From the NCBI GenBank assembly GCA_002842985.1, contig PHEQ01000002.1:159965-223964 (forward strand): 64,000 nucleotides of DNA. The letters are read 5' to 3'. A program made the position numbers and the translations under genes. Of the stretch, positions 28,849 to 37,592 are shown one piece after another. This stretch comes from Alphaproteobacteria bacterium HGW-Alphaproteobacteria-1 (GTDB lineage Bacteria > Pseudomonadota > Alphaproteobacteria > Rhodobacterales > Rhodobacteraceae). The notes under the pieces are model-generated. The model did no database searches. It was given only the letters and a program-made list of their open reading frames with translations, and was not told the DNA's origin. Numbering within the stretch: position 1 is the first letter of the stretch; every line of letters starts with the position of its first letter.

Positions 28849-29564
28849 GCCACAAGCCGCGCCAGCGCTGCGAGTGCCGGGGGCAGCAGGGCGTCGGGAT
28901 CATGGCAGGCGACCGGCACGCCCTGGGCCTCAAGCGCCGCCGCCCGCCCCGAGGCGGCCCCGGCAGGGGCGATGAGGGCAAGGCTCTGGCCCAGCCAATA
29001 GGGCCGCGCTGCGGCAAGTTCCGCGCCAAGAAGGTGGCCGGTCAGCGCGGCGGGGCGGTTTGAGACCTCGGCGGCGCGCAGATGCGCGGCAAGGCGTTCG
29101 GGGCGGCTCAGGCTGTCGGCAAGGGCGTCCATGTCCACCCCCTCCGCCCCGCCCAGCGCCGTGACAAGGCGGGGGGTGAGAAAACTGAGACAACTCACCG
29201 CCTCGCGCGCACTCAGATGCACCCAATGGGCAAGCGTCGGGGTCAGCACGCAGGCGACGCCGTCCCAGTCGGGCTGCGCGTCGCTCAGGCCGATAAGCAG
29301 AAGGCGCGTCCAGCCGTCGAGCACGTCTGCGGGGGTGTCCTGCGTGAACCCCGGCAGCGTCTTGCCGCTTTCGGGCAAGAGCGGCGCGGGCAGGCGTGCA
29401 GCCATCCCCTCGCCCACGCGCAGAACCGGGCCGGAGGTATCTGCCAAAGCGGCAAGGGCCTCGTCGGGCGTGACGCCGCGCGCCTCGGCCACGACCCGCG
29501 CCCCGTCGAGAACGAGGGCGCGGCCCCCGCGCCCGTCATGACCGCAGAGCCGCCAGCGGCTCAT
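28845..29564 (-). CDS. Divergent 2-dehydro-3-deoxygalactonokinase (DgoK) family protein
   Basis: A 239-residue protein that follows the DgoK sugar-kinase plan but is shorter than the usual about 290-300 residues. Alignable landmarks are LPGFTQDTPADVLDGWTRLL (family PDVMRGEETQ region), CVLTPTLAHWVHL (family LPGTHSKWV) and ALTGHLLGAELAAARPYW (family SGLLIGAE). In each, residues that normally bind sugar or phosphate are changed, and the N-terminal DWGTS phosphate loop is not recognisable. It may be a non-catalytic relative. It overlaps both neighbours by four bases, an ATGA arrangement. Confidence 0.55.
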   Translation of the reverse strand: MSRWRLCGHDGRGGRALVLDGARVVAEARGVTPDEALAALADTSGPVLRVGEGMAARLPAPLLPESGKTLPGFTQDTPADVLDGWTRLLLIGLSDAQPDWDGVACVLTPTLAHWVHLSAREAVSCLSFLTPRLVTALGGAEGVDMDALADSLSRPERLAAHLRAAEVSNRPAALTGHLLGAELAAARPYWLGQSLALIAPAGAASGRAAALEAQGVPVACHDPDALLPPALAALARLVA

Positions 29565-29980
29565 CGCGCTGATTGCAACTGCGCGACAAGGCCCGACATG
29601 TCATAGCCCGCCGCCGAGGACCGGCGCAGGATTTCGTCCGCCCCGAGCGTCTCGAACTGCGTGAGGCTCCACATCACCGTGCAGCGCGTGCCGGTGCGGC
29701 AATAGGCGAGGATCGGCTTGGGCAGGGTATCGAGGGCGGCGCGGAATGCCTGCGTATCGTCCTTCGTGACCTGACCCGAGACGATGGGAAGAAACGCGAC
29801 CGTCAGACCGGCGGCGCGGGCGGCCTCGGCCACCCCGTCATAGGCGGGCTGGCCCATCTCTTCACCATCGGGGCGGTTGCACAGGATCGCGCGAAAACCT
29901 GCGGCGGCGATGGCGGGCACGTCCTCGGCCTCGATCTGGGGCGAGACGGAAAAATCCTCGGTGATCTTGCGCAGGTCCAT
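29561..29980 (-). CDS. TIGR01244 / DUF442 sulfur transferase-phosphatase domain protein
   Basis: A 139-residue stand-alone beta-lactamase-hydrolase-like (BLH, DUF442) domain. The active-site loop is YCRTGTRC, with the nucleophile at Cys94, and the N-terminal ITEDFSVSPQIEAED and ILCNRPDGEE segments are typical. Family members resemble dual-specificity phosphatases and rhodanese-like sulfur transferases; in Bigr-type operons they work in sulfide detoxification, but no BigR or persulfide dioxygenase is nearby. AAGGAGAG upstream sets the ATG at 29980. First gene of the three-gene operon. Confidence 0.85.
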   Translation of the reverse strand: MDLRKITEDFSVSPQIEAEDVPAIAAAGFRAILCNRPDGEEMGQPAYDGVAEAARAAGLTVAFLPIVSGQVTKDDTQAFRAALDTLPKPILAYCRTGTRCTVMWSLTQFETLGADEILRRSSAAGYDMSGLVAQLQSAR

Positions 29981-30102
29981 GACACTCTCCTTGGCTGGGC
30001 TGGCGACGATATGCGCGCGAATCGCGGCCAAGATCAATGCCGCCGCCTTGCCGAAAGCGCGGGTGCGGTCTAAGCAGGCGACGTTTGGACAAGGAGCGGG
30101 AT

Positions 30103-30921
30103 ATGGGCGATCTGCCGGGTATCGTGATCAACGGCGTCTCGGGGCGCATGGGGCAGATGCTGGTGCGTGTCGTGACCGAGAGCGCGCAGGCGCGGCTTAC
30201 GGGCGCGCTGGAGCGGGCGGGCCATCCATGGATCGGGCAGGATCTCGGGCGCGCCATGGGCGGCGCCGATCTGGGCATGACGGTCAGCGACGATCCGCTC
30301 GAGGTGGTGGCCGCCGCCCATGCGGTGATCGATTTCACCGCGCCCGCAGCAAGCTTGGAACTGGCAACGATCACGGCGCAGGCGCGGGTGGTGCATGTGA
30401 TCGGCACGACCGGCTTTGACGAGGGCCACCTCAAGCGCCTGTCGGCCGCCGCGCGCCATGCGGTGATCGTGCGCGCGGGCAATATGAGCCTTGGCGTCAA
30501 CCTGCTGGTGCAACTGACCAAACGCGTGGCCGCTGCCCTCGACGAAAGCTTCGACATCGAGATCGTCGAGACCCATCACAACCAGAAGGTCGATGCGCCC
30601 TCGGGCACGGCGCTCATGCTGGGCGAGGCAGCGGCAGAGGGACGGGGCGTGGCGCTCGGGACCGTGGCCGAACGGGGCCGCGACGGGATCACCGGGCGGC
30701 GCGAACGCGGCCATATCGGCTTTGCCGCCATTCGCGGCGGCGATGTGGTGGGCGAGCATGATGTGATCTTTGCCGGGGCGGGCGAGCGGATCGTGCTGCG
30801 CCATATCGCCACCGACCGGGCGATCTTTGCGCGCGGCGCGCTGCGCGCAGCACTCTGGGGTCAGGGGAAAAAGCCGGGCGAATATGACATGATCGACGTA
30901 CTCGGCCTCACGCCCGAGTGA
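30103..30921 (+). CDS. dapB: 4-hydroxy-tetrahydrodipicolinate reductase
   Basis: DapB makes tetrahydrodipicolinate in the lysine and diaminopimelate pathway. The 272-residue enzyme has an N-terminal Rossmann NAD(P)H site ([15 protein letters not shown]), a VIDFTAPAA strand, [10 protein letters not shown], and the substrate-binding signature [19 protein letters not shown] with catalytic His and Lys. AAGGAG seven bases upstream supports the ATG at 30103. It is divergent from the DUF442 operon with 122 bases between. Confidence 0.96.
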   Translation: MGDLPGIVINGVSGRMGQMLVRVVTESAQARLTGALERAGHPWIGQDLGRAMGGADLGMTVSDDPLEVVAAAHAVIDFTAPAASLELATITAQARVVHVIGTTGFDEGHLKRLSAAARHAVIVRAGNMSLGVNLLVQLTKRVAAALDESFDIEIVETHHNQKVDAPSGTALMLGEAAAEGRGVALGTVAERGRDGITGRRERGHIGFAAIRGGDVVGEHDVIFAGAGERIVLRHIATDRAIFARGALRAALWGQGKKPGEYDMIDVLGLTPE

Positions 30922-30981
30922 TCCAATCGGGCCGTCACGGCGTAACCATATGGTAACACGTGCTGTCACGAGGGGTGCGCC

Positions 30982-31332
30982 ATGCGATACGCGCTTGTTC
31001 TCTTTGTCATTCTGGGTTTGCCGGTGCCTGCGCTCGCGGATTTCGCGCCGGTGACCGAGCGTGATGGCTTCGTCTCGCTGATATCCGGCCGCGACCTGAC
31101 CCGCTTTGGCATCCGCCTGACGGTCACGCCGGACGGCCAGATCAGGGGCCGCGCCTTTGGCCGCGATGTGCGCGGCGCTTGGCGGTGGAACGGCGATTTT
31201 TTCTGCCGTGACCTCTATTGGGGCGACATGGACCTTGGTCCCAACTGTCAGGCGGTGCGCCTGAAGGGCGACACGATCCGCTTCATCTCGGATCAGGGCA
31301 CGGGGCAGTTCGCAGACCTTTATCTGCGCTGA
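30982..31332 (+). CDS. Small exported hypothetical protein
   Basis: A 116-residue protein with a clean signal peptide (residues 1-20, PVPALA cleavage). The mature domain is beta-rich with two cysteines (DFFCRDLYWGD and GPNCQAVRL) that could form a disulfide in the periplasm, and a WRWNGDFFCR segment that I recall from other small Rhodobacteraceae exported proteins without known function. It begins 60 bases after dapB; a 10-bp palindrome ACCATATGGT lies at 30945-30954 in its upstream region. Confidence 0.7.
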   Translation: MRYALVLFVILGLPVPALADFAPVTERDGFVSLISGRDLTRFGIRLTVTPDGQIRGRAFGRDVRGAWRWNGDFFCRDLYWGDMDLGPNCQAVRLKGDTIRFISDQGTGQFADLYLR

Positions 31333-31360
31333 GCGGGCGAGCAAGCTTGGGCAAGCGGGT

Positions 31361-31567
31361 TCAGAAATCGACCGCGAGACCCTTTTTCTCCCAGTCGCCA
31401 TAGCGCACCGGCTCCAGCCCCTCACGGCGGCCGCCCAGTTCCTTCGGCAGATCAAGCCCGGCAGCCTTGCGGCGGCGTTCCTCGGCCTCGGCAAGGGCGC
31501 GTTGCGCGGCGGGGGGCAGATCGCGCGGCGTGTCGTCGGTCTGGGTCGGATCGGTCGGGGCGGTCAT
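31361..31567 (-). CDS. DUF1674 protein (SDHAF4-like)
   Basis: A 68-residue protein with the DUF1674 signature at its C-terminus: PKELGGRREGLEPVRYGDWE, then KKGLAVDF. The mitochondrial homologue SDHAF4/Sdh8 binds free flavinylated SdhA during succinate dehydrogenase assembly, so a similar chaperone role is plausible here. The first 30 residues are low complexity and acidic-polar. The ATG at 31567 follows GGAAAG. It is divergent from rsmB across 65 bases. Confidence 0.87.
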   Translation of the reverse strand: MTAPTDPTQTDDTPRDLPPAAQRALAEAEERRRKAAGLDLPKELGGRREGLEPVRYGDWEKKGLAVDF

Positions 31568-31632
31568 GGCGCTTTCCTCTGGCTGTCGGCGTTGGTATAT
31601 CGCGCGCCTGTCCGATGGCCAAGGAAAAGCCC

Positions 31633-32895
31633 ATGACCCAGCCAATCCCCGCCCGCGCCGCCGCCGCGCGCCTGCTCGATCAGGTGCTGGGCGAGGGGCG
31701 GCTTCTGTCCGAGACCCTGGGCACGCTCGACCCTCTGGCCCCCGCCGAGCGCGCCCGCGCACAACGGCTGGCGGTGGCGACCCTGCGCGGACTGGAGCGG
31801 GCCGACCGGCTGCTGGCGCGCCATCTGCGCAAAGCGCCCCCCCTGCCCGTGCGCAACGTGCTGCGGGTGGCGGTCGTGGAGCTGGCGCAAGGGGGCGAGG
31901 CGCACGGGGTGGTGAGCGCGGCGGTGGGGATCGTGGGCGCAAGCCCGCGCCACGCCAAGCTAAAGGGTCTGGTCAACGCGGTGCTGCGCAAGCTCTGCGA
32001 CGAGGCCCCGCGCGCCTGGCACGACCTGCGCGTGCCACGCCTGCCCGACTGGCTGCGCGCGCCGCTGGTGGCGGCCTGGGGCAAAGGTGCGATCGCCGAG
32101 ATGGAGCGCGCGCATCTCGCGGGGGCACCGCTCGATCTGACGGTGAAGGACGCGCCCGAGGACTGGGCCGCGCGGCTGGGCGGCGAGGTGCTGCCGACCG
32201 GATCGGTGCGTCTGCGCGATCCGGGGCAGATATCGGCCCTGCCGGGCTATGCCGAGGGGGCGTGGTGGGTGCAGGACGCCGCCGCCGCCCTGCCCGCGCG
32301 CGTGCTGGCCCCGCAGGCGGGCGAGTCGGTGCTCGACATGTGCGCGGCCCCCGGCGGCAAGACGCTGCAACTGGCGACAAGCGGCGCGCGGGTGGTGGCG
32401 GTGGACCTCTCCGAGACGCGCATGGCACGGGTGGCCGAGAACCTTGCGCGCACCGGGCTGATAGCGGAGTGCGTGACGACTGACGCGCTGGCGCAAGCCG
32501 GCACCTATGACGCGGTGCTCGTGGATGCGCCCTGCTCGGCCACCGGCACGATCCGGCGGCATCCGGACCTGCCCCATGCCAAAGACGGGGCCGAGATCGG
32601 TGCGCTGATCGACGTGCAGGCGGCCATGCTCGATCATGCCATATCGCTCCTGCGCCCCGGCGGGCGGGTGGTCTTCTGCACCTGCTCGCTTCTGCCCGAC
32701 GAGGGGGAATGTCAGGTGGAGGCGGCGCTTGCGCGCCATGCGGGCCTTGTCGTGGACCGCGACGCGCTCCTGCTGCCGGGAGTGGACCCTGCATGGATCA
32801 CCGAGGAGGGCGGGATGCGGCTGCGGCCCGACTTCTGGCCCGAGCGGGGCGGGATGGACGGGTTCTACATGGCGTGCCTGCGGCGGATATCCTGA
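31633..32895 (+). CDS. rsmB: 16S rRNA (cytosine-C5)-methyltransferase RsmB
   Basis: RsmB methylates a cytosine (C967 in E. coli numbering) of 16S rRNA. The 420-residue protein has an N-terminal NusB-like RNA-binding domain (about residues 1-130) and a class I methyltransferase core: SAM motif VLDMCAAPGGKTLQLA, then VLVDAPCSATGTIRRHPD carrying one catalytic Cys and FCTCSLLPDEGE carrying the other. AAGGAAAAG before the ATG at 31633 makes it a better start than the one at 31615. Confidence 0.94.
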   Translation: MTQPIPARAAAARLLDQVLGEGRLLSETLGTLDPLAPAERARAQRLAVATLRGLERADRLLARHLRKAPPLPVRNVLRVAVVELAQGGEAHGVVSAAVGIVGASPRHAKLKGLVNAVLRKLCDEAPRAWHDLRVPRLPDWLRAPLVAAWGKGAIAEMERAHLAGAPLDLTVKDAPEDWAARLGGEVLPTGSVRLRDPGQISALPGYAEGAWWVQDAAAALPARVLAPQAGESVLDMCAAPGGKTLQLATSGARVVAVDLSETRMARVAENLARTGLIAECVTTDALAQAGTYDAVLVDAPCSATGTIRRHPDLPHAKDGAEIGALIDVQAAMLDHAISLLRPGGRVVFCTCSLLPDEGECQVEAALARHAGLVVDRDALLLPGVDPAWITEEGGMRLRPDFWPERGGMDGFYMACLRRIS

Positions 32896-32920
32896 GAGGG
32901 GGCGGGATATTCAGGGACGG

Positions 32921-32989
32921 CGTCATCCTCCGGCTTGACCGGGGGATCTCGTAACGCCGGAGACCCTCGGATCAAGTCCGAGGGTGACG
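32921..32989. repeat. Double-hairpin intergenic element, copy 3 (best preserved)
   Basis: ATCCTCCGG/CCGGGGGAT with loop CTTGA (32925-32947) and ACCCTCGGA/TCCGAGGGT with loop TCAAG (32963-32985) are joined by a 15-base linker. CGTCA at 32921 and TGACG at 32985-32989 form an outer inverted repeat, so the whole unit is a nested palindrome. It lies between rsmB and the heparinase-like gene. Confidence 0.88.
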
Positions 32990-33090
32990 CTGGGAAAAAG
33001 ACGGCGTTGCGCGCCGCAATCGGGCGGTGACTTGCGCGCGCGTGGCGCGTATAGTCCGGCCCGAGCGCCGCAAGAAGCGTGCAGAGGCAT

Positions 33091-34833
33091 ATGTCGCATT
33101 TCAAACCCCTGTCCGCGCGCTGGGCGCATCTGAGCAACCTGCTTGCCGCGCGCCGCGCGGCGATGGGCCGTCCGGCCACGGCCTTTGTCTCTCAACCCGA
33201 GCCGCGCAGCATCGGTTATCTCGCGCGGGGCAGACAGCTTTGCGCGGGCAACCTGGTCTTTGGCGGCCATCTTGTCGAGGCCCCCGGCGCGATGCTTTGG
33301 GACGTGCCCGCGCCCGATGCAGGTTTTGCTGAGGAATTGCACGGTTTTGGATGGCTTGACGATCTGGCGGCTGCGGGCGATGCGGCGGCACGCCAGCGCG
33401 CGCAGGCCTGGCTCTGGACGTGGATCGCGCGCTACGGGCGCGGCCATGGGCCGGGCTGGACGCCCGATCTGGCGGGGCGGCGGCTGATCCGCTGGATCAG
33501 TCACGCGATTTTCCTGTTGCGCGGCCAGCCACCCGAGGCATCGCAGGCATTCTTTCGCTCGCTGGCGCAGCAGGCGCACTTTCTCGCCAGACGCTGGCGC
33601 GCGGCGGCACCGGGGCTCAAGCGGTTCGAGGCGCTGACCGGCCTTGTCTATGCGGGCGTGTCGCTGGAGGGGATGGGGCATCTCACGGCCGAGGCGCGCG
33701 CGGCCCTCGCGCGGGAATGCGCGCAAGGCATCGACGCGGGCGGCGGTATCCCCTCGCGCAACCCCGAGGAATTGCTGGAGGTGTTCACCCTGCTGACCTG
33801 GGCCGCGCTTGGCCTGAGCGAGGCCGGACAGGCCCCGGACGAGGCGCATTGGCGCGCGGTGGAGCGGATCGCGCCTTGCCTGCGGGCGCTGCGCCATGCC
33901 GATGGCGGGCTGGCGCGGTTCCATGGCGGCGGGCGCGGGCTTGACGGGCGGCTCGACGCGGCGCTGGCGGCAAGCGGGGTAAAGGCGCGCGCGGCGACGG
34001 GCCTGGCCATGGGGTTCGCGCGGCTGGCGCGTGGTCGCACGAGCGTGATCCTCGACGCAAGCGCGCCGCCCGCGGGTGTGGCCTCGGAGGGGGCGCACGC
34101 CTCGACGCTGGCGTTCGAGCTGACATCCGGGCGGCGGCCGGTGATCGTCAGTTGCGGCTCGGGGGCAAGTTTCGGCCCCGAGTGGCGGCGCGCGGGCCGC
34201 GCCACGCCGTCGCATTCGACGCTGGTGCTGGCGGGCGGGTCAAGCGCGCGGCTGAGCAACGACAAACGGCACCCCGACCGCCTGTCAGAGGCACCGCGCG
34301 ATGTGCAGGCGCAGATCACCCGCGCTGCGGACGGTATCCGCTTTGAGGGCGGGCATGACGGCTACCTGCGCAGCCATGGCTTGACCCATGCGCGCAGGCT
34401 CGATCTGGCGGCGGACGGGCGTGCGCTGGTGGGCGAGGATATGTTGTTGTCCCTCGACGCGACCGGGAAAGCGCGATTCGACCGCGCGCTCGATGCCACG
34501 CGGCTGCATGGCGTGCCGTTCGACATCAGGTTTCACCTGCACCCCGATGTCGAGGCCTCTCTTGACATGGGGGGCACGGCGGTCTCGCTCTTGTTGCGCA
34601 GCGGCGAGATCTGGATATTCCGCGCCGATGGCGGGACCGCTTTGGCCTTGCACCCGAGCGTCTATCTTGAAAAAACGCGCCTCAAGCCGCGTGCGACAAG
34701 ACAGATCGTTCTGTCGGGCCGCGCGACGGGCTATGCAACCCGCATCCGCTGGTCTCTGGCCAAGGCGCAGGAAACCCCGGTCGGCATCCGAGATGTCGCC
34801 GAGGACGTGCCCGACCCGGAGACCGAGGACTGA
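33091..34833 (+). CDS. Heparinase II/III family protein
   Basis: A 580-residue protein with the two-part heparinase II/III layout: an alpha-helical toroid (about residues 60-330, including RLIRWISHAIFLLRG and LEGMGHLT) and a C-terminal beta-sandwich (about 340-560). Known relatives are polysaccharide lyases acting on uronic-acid polymers. There is no signal peptide, unusual for a lyase of extracellular glycans, so a cytoplasmic role is likely if the start is right. The rsmB-heparinase-purH order recurs in related bacteria from memory. The ATG at 33091 is preferred to the one at 33079 but neither has a strong ribosome-binding site. Confidence 0.82.
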   Translation: MSHFKPLSARWAHLSNLLAARRAAMGRPATAFVSQPEPRSIGYLARGRQLCAGNLVFGGHLVEAPGAMLWDVPAPDAGFAEELHGFGWLDDLAAAGDAAARQRAQAWLWTWIARYGRGHGPGWTPDLAGRRLIRWISHAIFLLRGQPPEASQAFFRSLAQQAHFLARRWRAAAPGLKRFEALTGLVYAGVSLEGMGHLTAEARAALARECAQGIDAGGGIPSRNPEELLEVFTLLTWAALGLSEAGQAPDEAHWRAVERIAPCLRALRHADGGLARFHGGGRGLDGRLDAALAASGVKARAATGLAMGFARLARGRTSVILDASAPPAGVASEGAHASTLAFELTSGRRPVIVSCGSGASFGPEWRRAGRATPSHSTLVLAGGSSARLSNDKRHPDRLSEAPRDVQAQITRAADGIRFEGGHDGYLRSHGLTHARRLDLAADGRALVGEDMLLSLDATGKARFDRALDATRLHGVPFDIRFHLHPDVEASLDMGGTAVSLLLRSGEIWIFRADGGTALALHPSVYLEKTRLKPRATRQIVLSGRATGYATRIRWSLAKAQETPVGIRDVAEDVPDPETED

Positions 34834-34866
34834 TTTTCGACCGCTCCGACGAAGGACCCTGACCAG

Positions 34867-36456
34867 ATGACCGATCTCGCGCCCGTCACCCGCGCCCTGA
34901 TTTCCGTTTCCGACAAGACCGGCCTGATTGATCTGGGCCGCGCGCTGGCCGACCGGGGCGTAGAGATCTTGTCCACCGGCGGCACGGCGCGCGCGCTGCG
35001 CGAGGCGGGCCTTGCGGTGCGTGACGTGGCCGAGGTCACGGGTTTTCCCGAGATGATGGACGGGCGCGTGAAAACGCTGCATCCGATGGTGCATGGCGGG
35101 CTTCTGGCGCTGCGCGACAATCCCGAACATCTGGCGGCGATGAAGACGCACGGGATCGGGGCGATCGACCTTCTGGTGGTCAATCTTTATCCGTTCGAAG
35201 AGACGGTTGCGCGGGGCGCGGATTACGAGACCTGCGTCGAGAACATCGACATCGGCGGACCGGCGATGATCCGGGCGGCGGCGAAGAATCACGGCTTTGT
35301 CAACGTGGTCGTGGATGTCGAGGATTACGCGCCGCTTCTGGCGGAACTGGACGCGCAGAACGGACACACCACCCTCGCCTTCCGGCAGCGGCTGGCACAG
35401 ATCGCCTATGCGCGCACGGCGGCCTATGATGCCGCGGTCTCGACCTGGCTGGCCGAGGCCATCGGCACACCGGCCCCACGCCGCCGCGCCTTTGCCGGAA
35501 GCCTTGCGCAGGTGCTGCGCTATGGCGAAAACCCGCACCAGACGGCGGCCTTCTACGTGGACGGATCAAACCGGCCCGGCGTGGCGACGGCGCGGCAGGT
35601 GCAGGGCAAGGAGCTGAGCTACAACAACATCAACGACACCGATGCGGCCTTTGAACTGGTCAGCGAATTCGCACCAGACGACGGCCCTGCCTGCGCGATC
35701 ATAAAGCACGCCAACCCCTGCGGCGTGGCGCGGGGCGCGACGCTGCTGGAGGCCTACAAGGCCGCCTTCGATTGCGACCGCACCAGCGCCTTTGGCGGGA
35801 TCATCGCGCTCAATCAGCCGCTTGACGGCGCGACGGCAGAGGAGATCGCAGGCATCTTCACCGAGGTGGTGATCGCGCCGGGCGCGGATGCGGACGCGCT
35901 TCGGGTGTTCGGCTCCAGGAAGAACCTGCGGCTATTGCTGACAGAGGGACTGGCCGATCCGGCAGAGGCGGGGCGGATGATCAAACAGGTGGCGGGGGGC
36001 TATCTGGTGCAGGACAAGGATACCGGGCAACTCAGCGCGGACGACCTGCGGATCGTCTCGAAACGCGCGCCGAGTGACGCCGAGCTGTCGGATATGCTGT
36101 TCGCCTGGAAAGTGGCCAAACACGTCAAGTCCAATGCCATAGTCTATGTAAAGGATGGTGCCACGGTGGGGGTCGGCGCTGGCCAGATGAGCCGTGTCGA
36201 CAGTTGCCGGATCGCCGCGCGCAAGGCGCGCGACATGGCCGAGGCGCTTGGCCTGCCCGCACCCTTGACCCAAGGCAGCGTGGTGGCGTCGGACGCGTTC
36301 TTTCCCTTTGCCGATGGCCTGCTGACGGCGGCGGAGGCGGGGGCGACGGCGGTGATCCAGCCCGGCGGGTCGATGCGCGACGACGAGGTGATCGCGGCGG
36401 CGGATGCGGCAGGGCTGGCCATGGTGCTGACCGGCCAGCGCCATTTCCGGCACTGA
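34867..36456 (+). CDS. purH: Bifunctional AICAR transformylase / IMP cyclohydrolase
   Basis: PurH performs the last two steps of de novo IMP synthesis. The 529-residue protein has the N-terminal cyclohydrolase domain ([40 protein letters not shown] [14 protein letters not shown]) and the C-terminal transformylase domain with [15 protein letters not shown], the catalytic Lys-His region [11 protein letters not shown] and [10 protein letters not shown]. It follows the heparinase-like gene by 33 bases and lspA follows by 10, so the three may form a transcription unit. Confidence 0.97.
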   Translation: MTDLAPVTRALISVSDKTGLIDLGRALADRGVEILSTGGTARALREAGLAVRDVAEVTGFPEMMDGRVKTLHPMVHGGLLALRDNPEHLAAMKTHGIGAIDLLVVNLYPFEETVARGADYETCVENIDIGGPAMIRAAAKNHGFVNVVVDVEDYAPLLAELDAQNGHTTLAFRQRLAQIAYARTAAYDAAVSTWLAEAIGTPAPRRRAFAGSLAQVLRYGENPHQTAAFYVDGSNRPGVATARQVQGKELSYNNINDTDAAFELVSEFAPDDGPACAIIKHANPCGVARGATLLEAYKAAFDCDRTSAFGGIIALNQPLDGATAEEIAGIFTEVVIAPGADADALRVFGSRKNLRLLLTEGLADPAEAGRMIKQVAGGYLVQDKDTGQLSADDLRIVSKRAPSDAELSDMLFAWKVAKHVKSNAIVYVKDGATVGVGAGQMSRVDSCRIAARKARDMAEALGLPAPLTQGSVVASDAFFPFADGLLTAAEAGATAVIQPGGSMRDDEVIAAADAAGLAMVLTGQRHFRH

Positions 36457-36466
36457 GGCAGGACGG

Positions 36467-36937
36467 ATGCGGCTGGTATTCTGGACGGCGTTCTGGGTCT
36501 TCGTGCTCGATCAGGCGAGCAAGTATCTCGTGGTTCACATGCTCGATCTGCGTATGCTGGGGCGGATCGACGTGTTTCCACCCTATCTCAACCTGCGCAT
36601 GGCGTGGAATTACGGCATCAATTTCGGACTGCTTGCAGGCGACAGCCCGCTCACCCGCTGGGGGCTTGTCGCCGTGGCGCTGGTGATTGCCGGCGCGGTG
36701 CTGTGGTGGGTCGCGCATGACGGCGCGGGCCGTTGGCACCGGATTGCGGCGGGGCTGCTGGTAGGCGGCGCGCTCGGCAATGTGGTAGACCGGCTGATTT
36801 ACGGCGCGGTGGCGGATTTTCTCAATATGTCGTGTTGCGGGATCGACAACCCCTTCGCGTTCAACGTGGCCGATATCGCGGTCTTTGCCGGTGCCTTCGG
36901 CATGGTTCTGCTGCCCTCGGAGAAAAAGCCCTCGTGA
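36467..36937 (+). CDS. lspA: Lipoprotein signal peptidase
   Basis: LspA cleaves the signal peptide of diacylglyceryl-modified prolipoproteins in the inner membrane. The 156-residue protein has four hydrophobic helices and both catalytic aspartates in family motifs: [20 protein letters not shown] near residue 103-122 and [11 protein letters not shown] near residue 130. GAGGCAGG precedes the ATG. It sits 10 bases after purH and before a lipoprotein gene (DUF3035), one of its likely substrates. Confidence 0.95.
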   Translation: MRLVFWTAFWVFVLDQASKYLVVHMLDLRMLGRIDVFPPYLNLRMAWNYGINFGLLAGDSPLTRWGLVAVALVIAGAVLWWVAHDGAGRWHRIAAGLLVGGALGNVVDRLIYGAVADFLNMSCCGIDNPFAFNVADIAVFAGAFGMVLLPSEKKPS

Positions 36938-36988
36938 CCTTGGCGCGTGGATGCGATACATGGGCGTGACAGTTGCAGGAGAGTGGCG

Positions 36989-37528
36989 ATGTGGATGCCG
37001 CGACAGACCGTTCTGATGCTCATGGCCGCCGCGCTTGTCGCGGGCTGCGGCGGGCGTGACCGCGAGGTGTCGCTCACCAAGTTGCGCAACACGAGCAACG
37101 GGCCGGACGAATTTTCGATCATCCCGAGCAAGCCGCTGGAAATGCCAGAGGATGTGGCCGCGCTGCCCGCGCCCACGCCGGGTGGGGCGAACCGCACCGA
37201 TCAGAACCCCTTGGCCGACGGCGTGGCCGCGCTTGGCGGTAATGCGGCGGTGACGCAGGCCGAGGCCCCGTCGGCGGCCAATGCCGGTCTCTTGGCCCAT
37301 GCCACCCGCTACGGACGCGATCCCGGCGTGCGTCAGGCGCTGGCCGCAGAGGATCGCGAGATCCGCAACCGTTATGGAAACGTCAACATTTTACGCGGTA
37401 TCCTGCCCGGCGACGATTACGTGCAGGCCTATGAGCGGCAATGGCTCGACGCCCATAACGAGGAGCGCCGCCTGCGGCGCGCCGGTGTGCGCACCCCTGC
37501 CGCTCCGCCGCCGCCCACCCGACGCTGA
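36989..37528 (+). CDS. DUF3035 family lipoprotein
   Basis: A 179-residue predicted lipoprotein: a hydrophobic N-terminus leads to the lipobox VAGC with Cys20. The mature part contains the DUF3035 signature NTSNGPDEFSIIPSKPLEMP and a C-terminal proline-rich end. The function of the family is unknown; the gene recurs beside lspA in this lineage. The ATG at 36989 follows AGGAGAG; the frame opens further upstream inside the lspA tail region but lacks a signal sequence there. Confidence 0.85.
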   Translation: MWMPRQTVLMLMAAALVAGCGGRDREVSLTKLRNTSNGPDEFSIIPSKPLEMPEDVAALPAPTPGGANRTDQNPLADGVAALGGNAAVTQAEAPSAANAGLLAHATRYGRDPGVRQALAAEDREIRNRYGNVNILRGILPGDDYVQAYERQWLDAHNEERRLRRAGVRTPAAPPPPTRR

Positions 37529-37592
37529 GCGCGCTTGAATCCCCGGCGTGGGGTCGTATCTATACCACAACGTCCCCAACCGGAGGTCTGCC

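Noticed and set aside
26968..29001. A plus-strand open frame of about 670 codons opposite livK and the membrane protein
   Set aside because: It is a shadow of GC-rich genes on the minus strand. It has low-complexity R/H/Q/G sequence and no family motif.
30945..30954. Ten-base palindrome ACCATATGGT upstream of the small exported protein
   Set aside because: It might be an operator, but one copy of this length is not above chance in 64 kb and no matching site is seen elsewhere.
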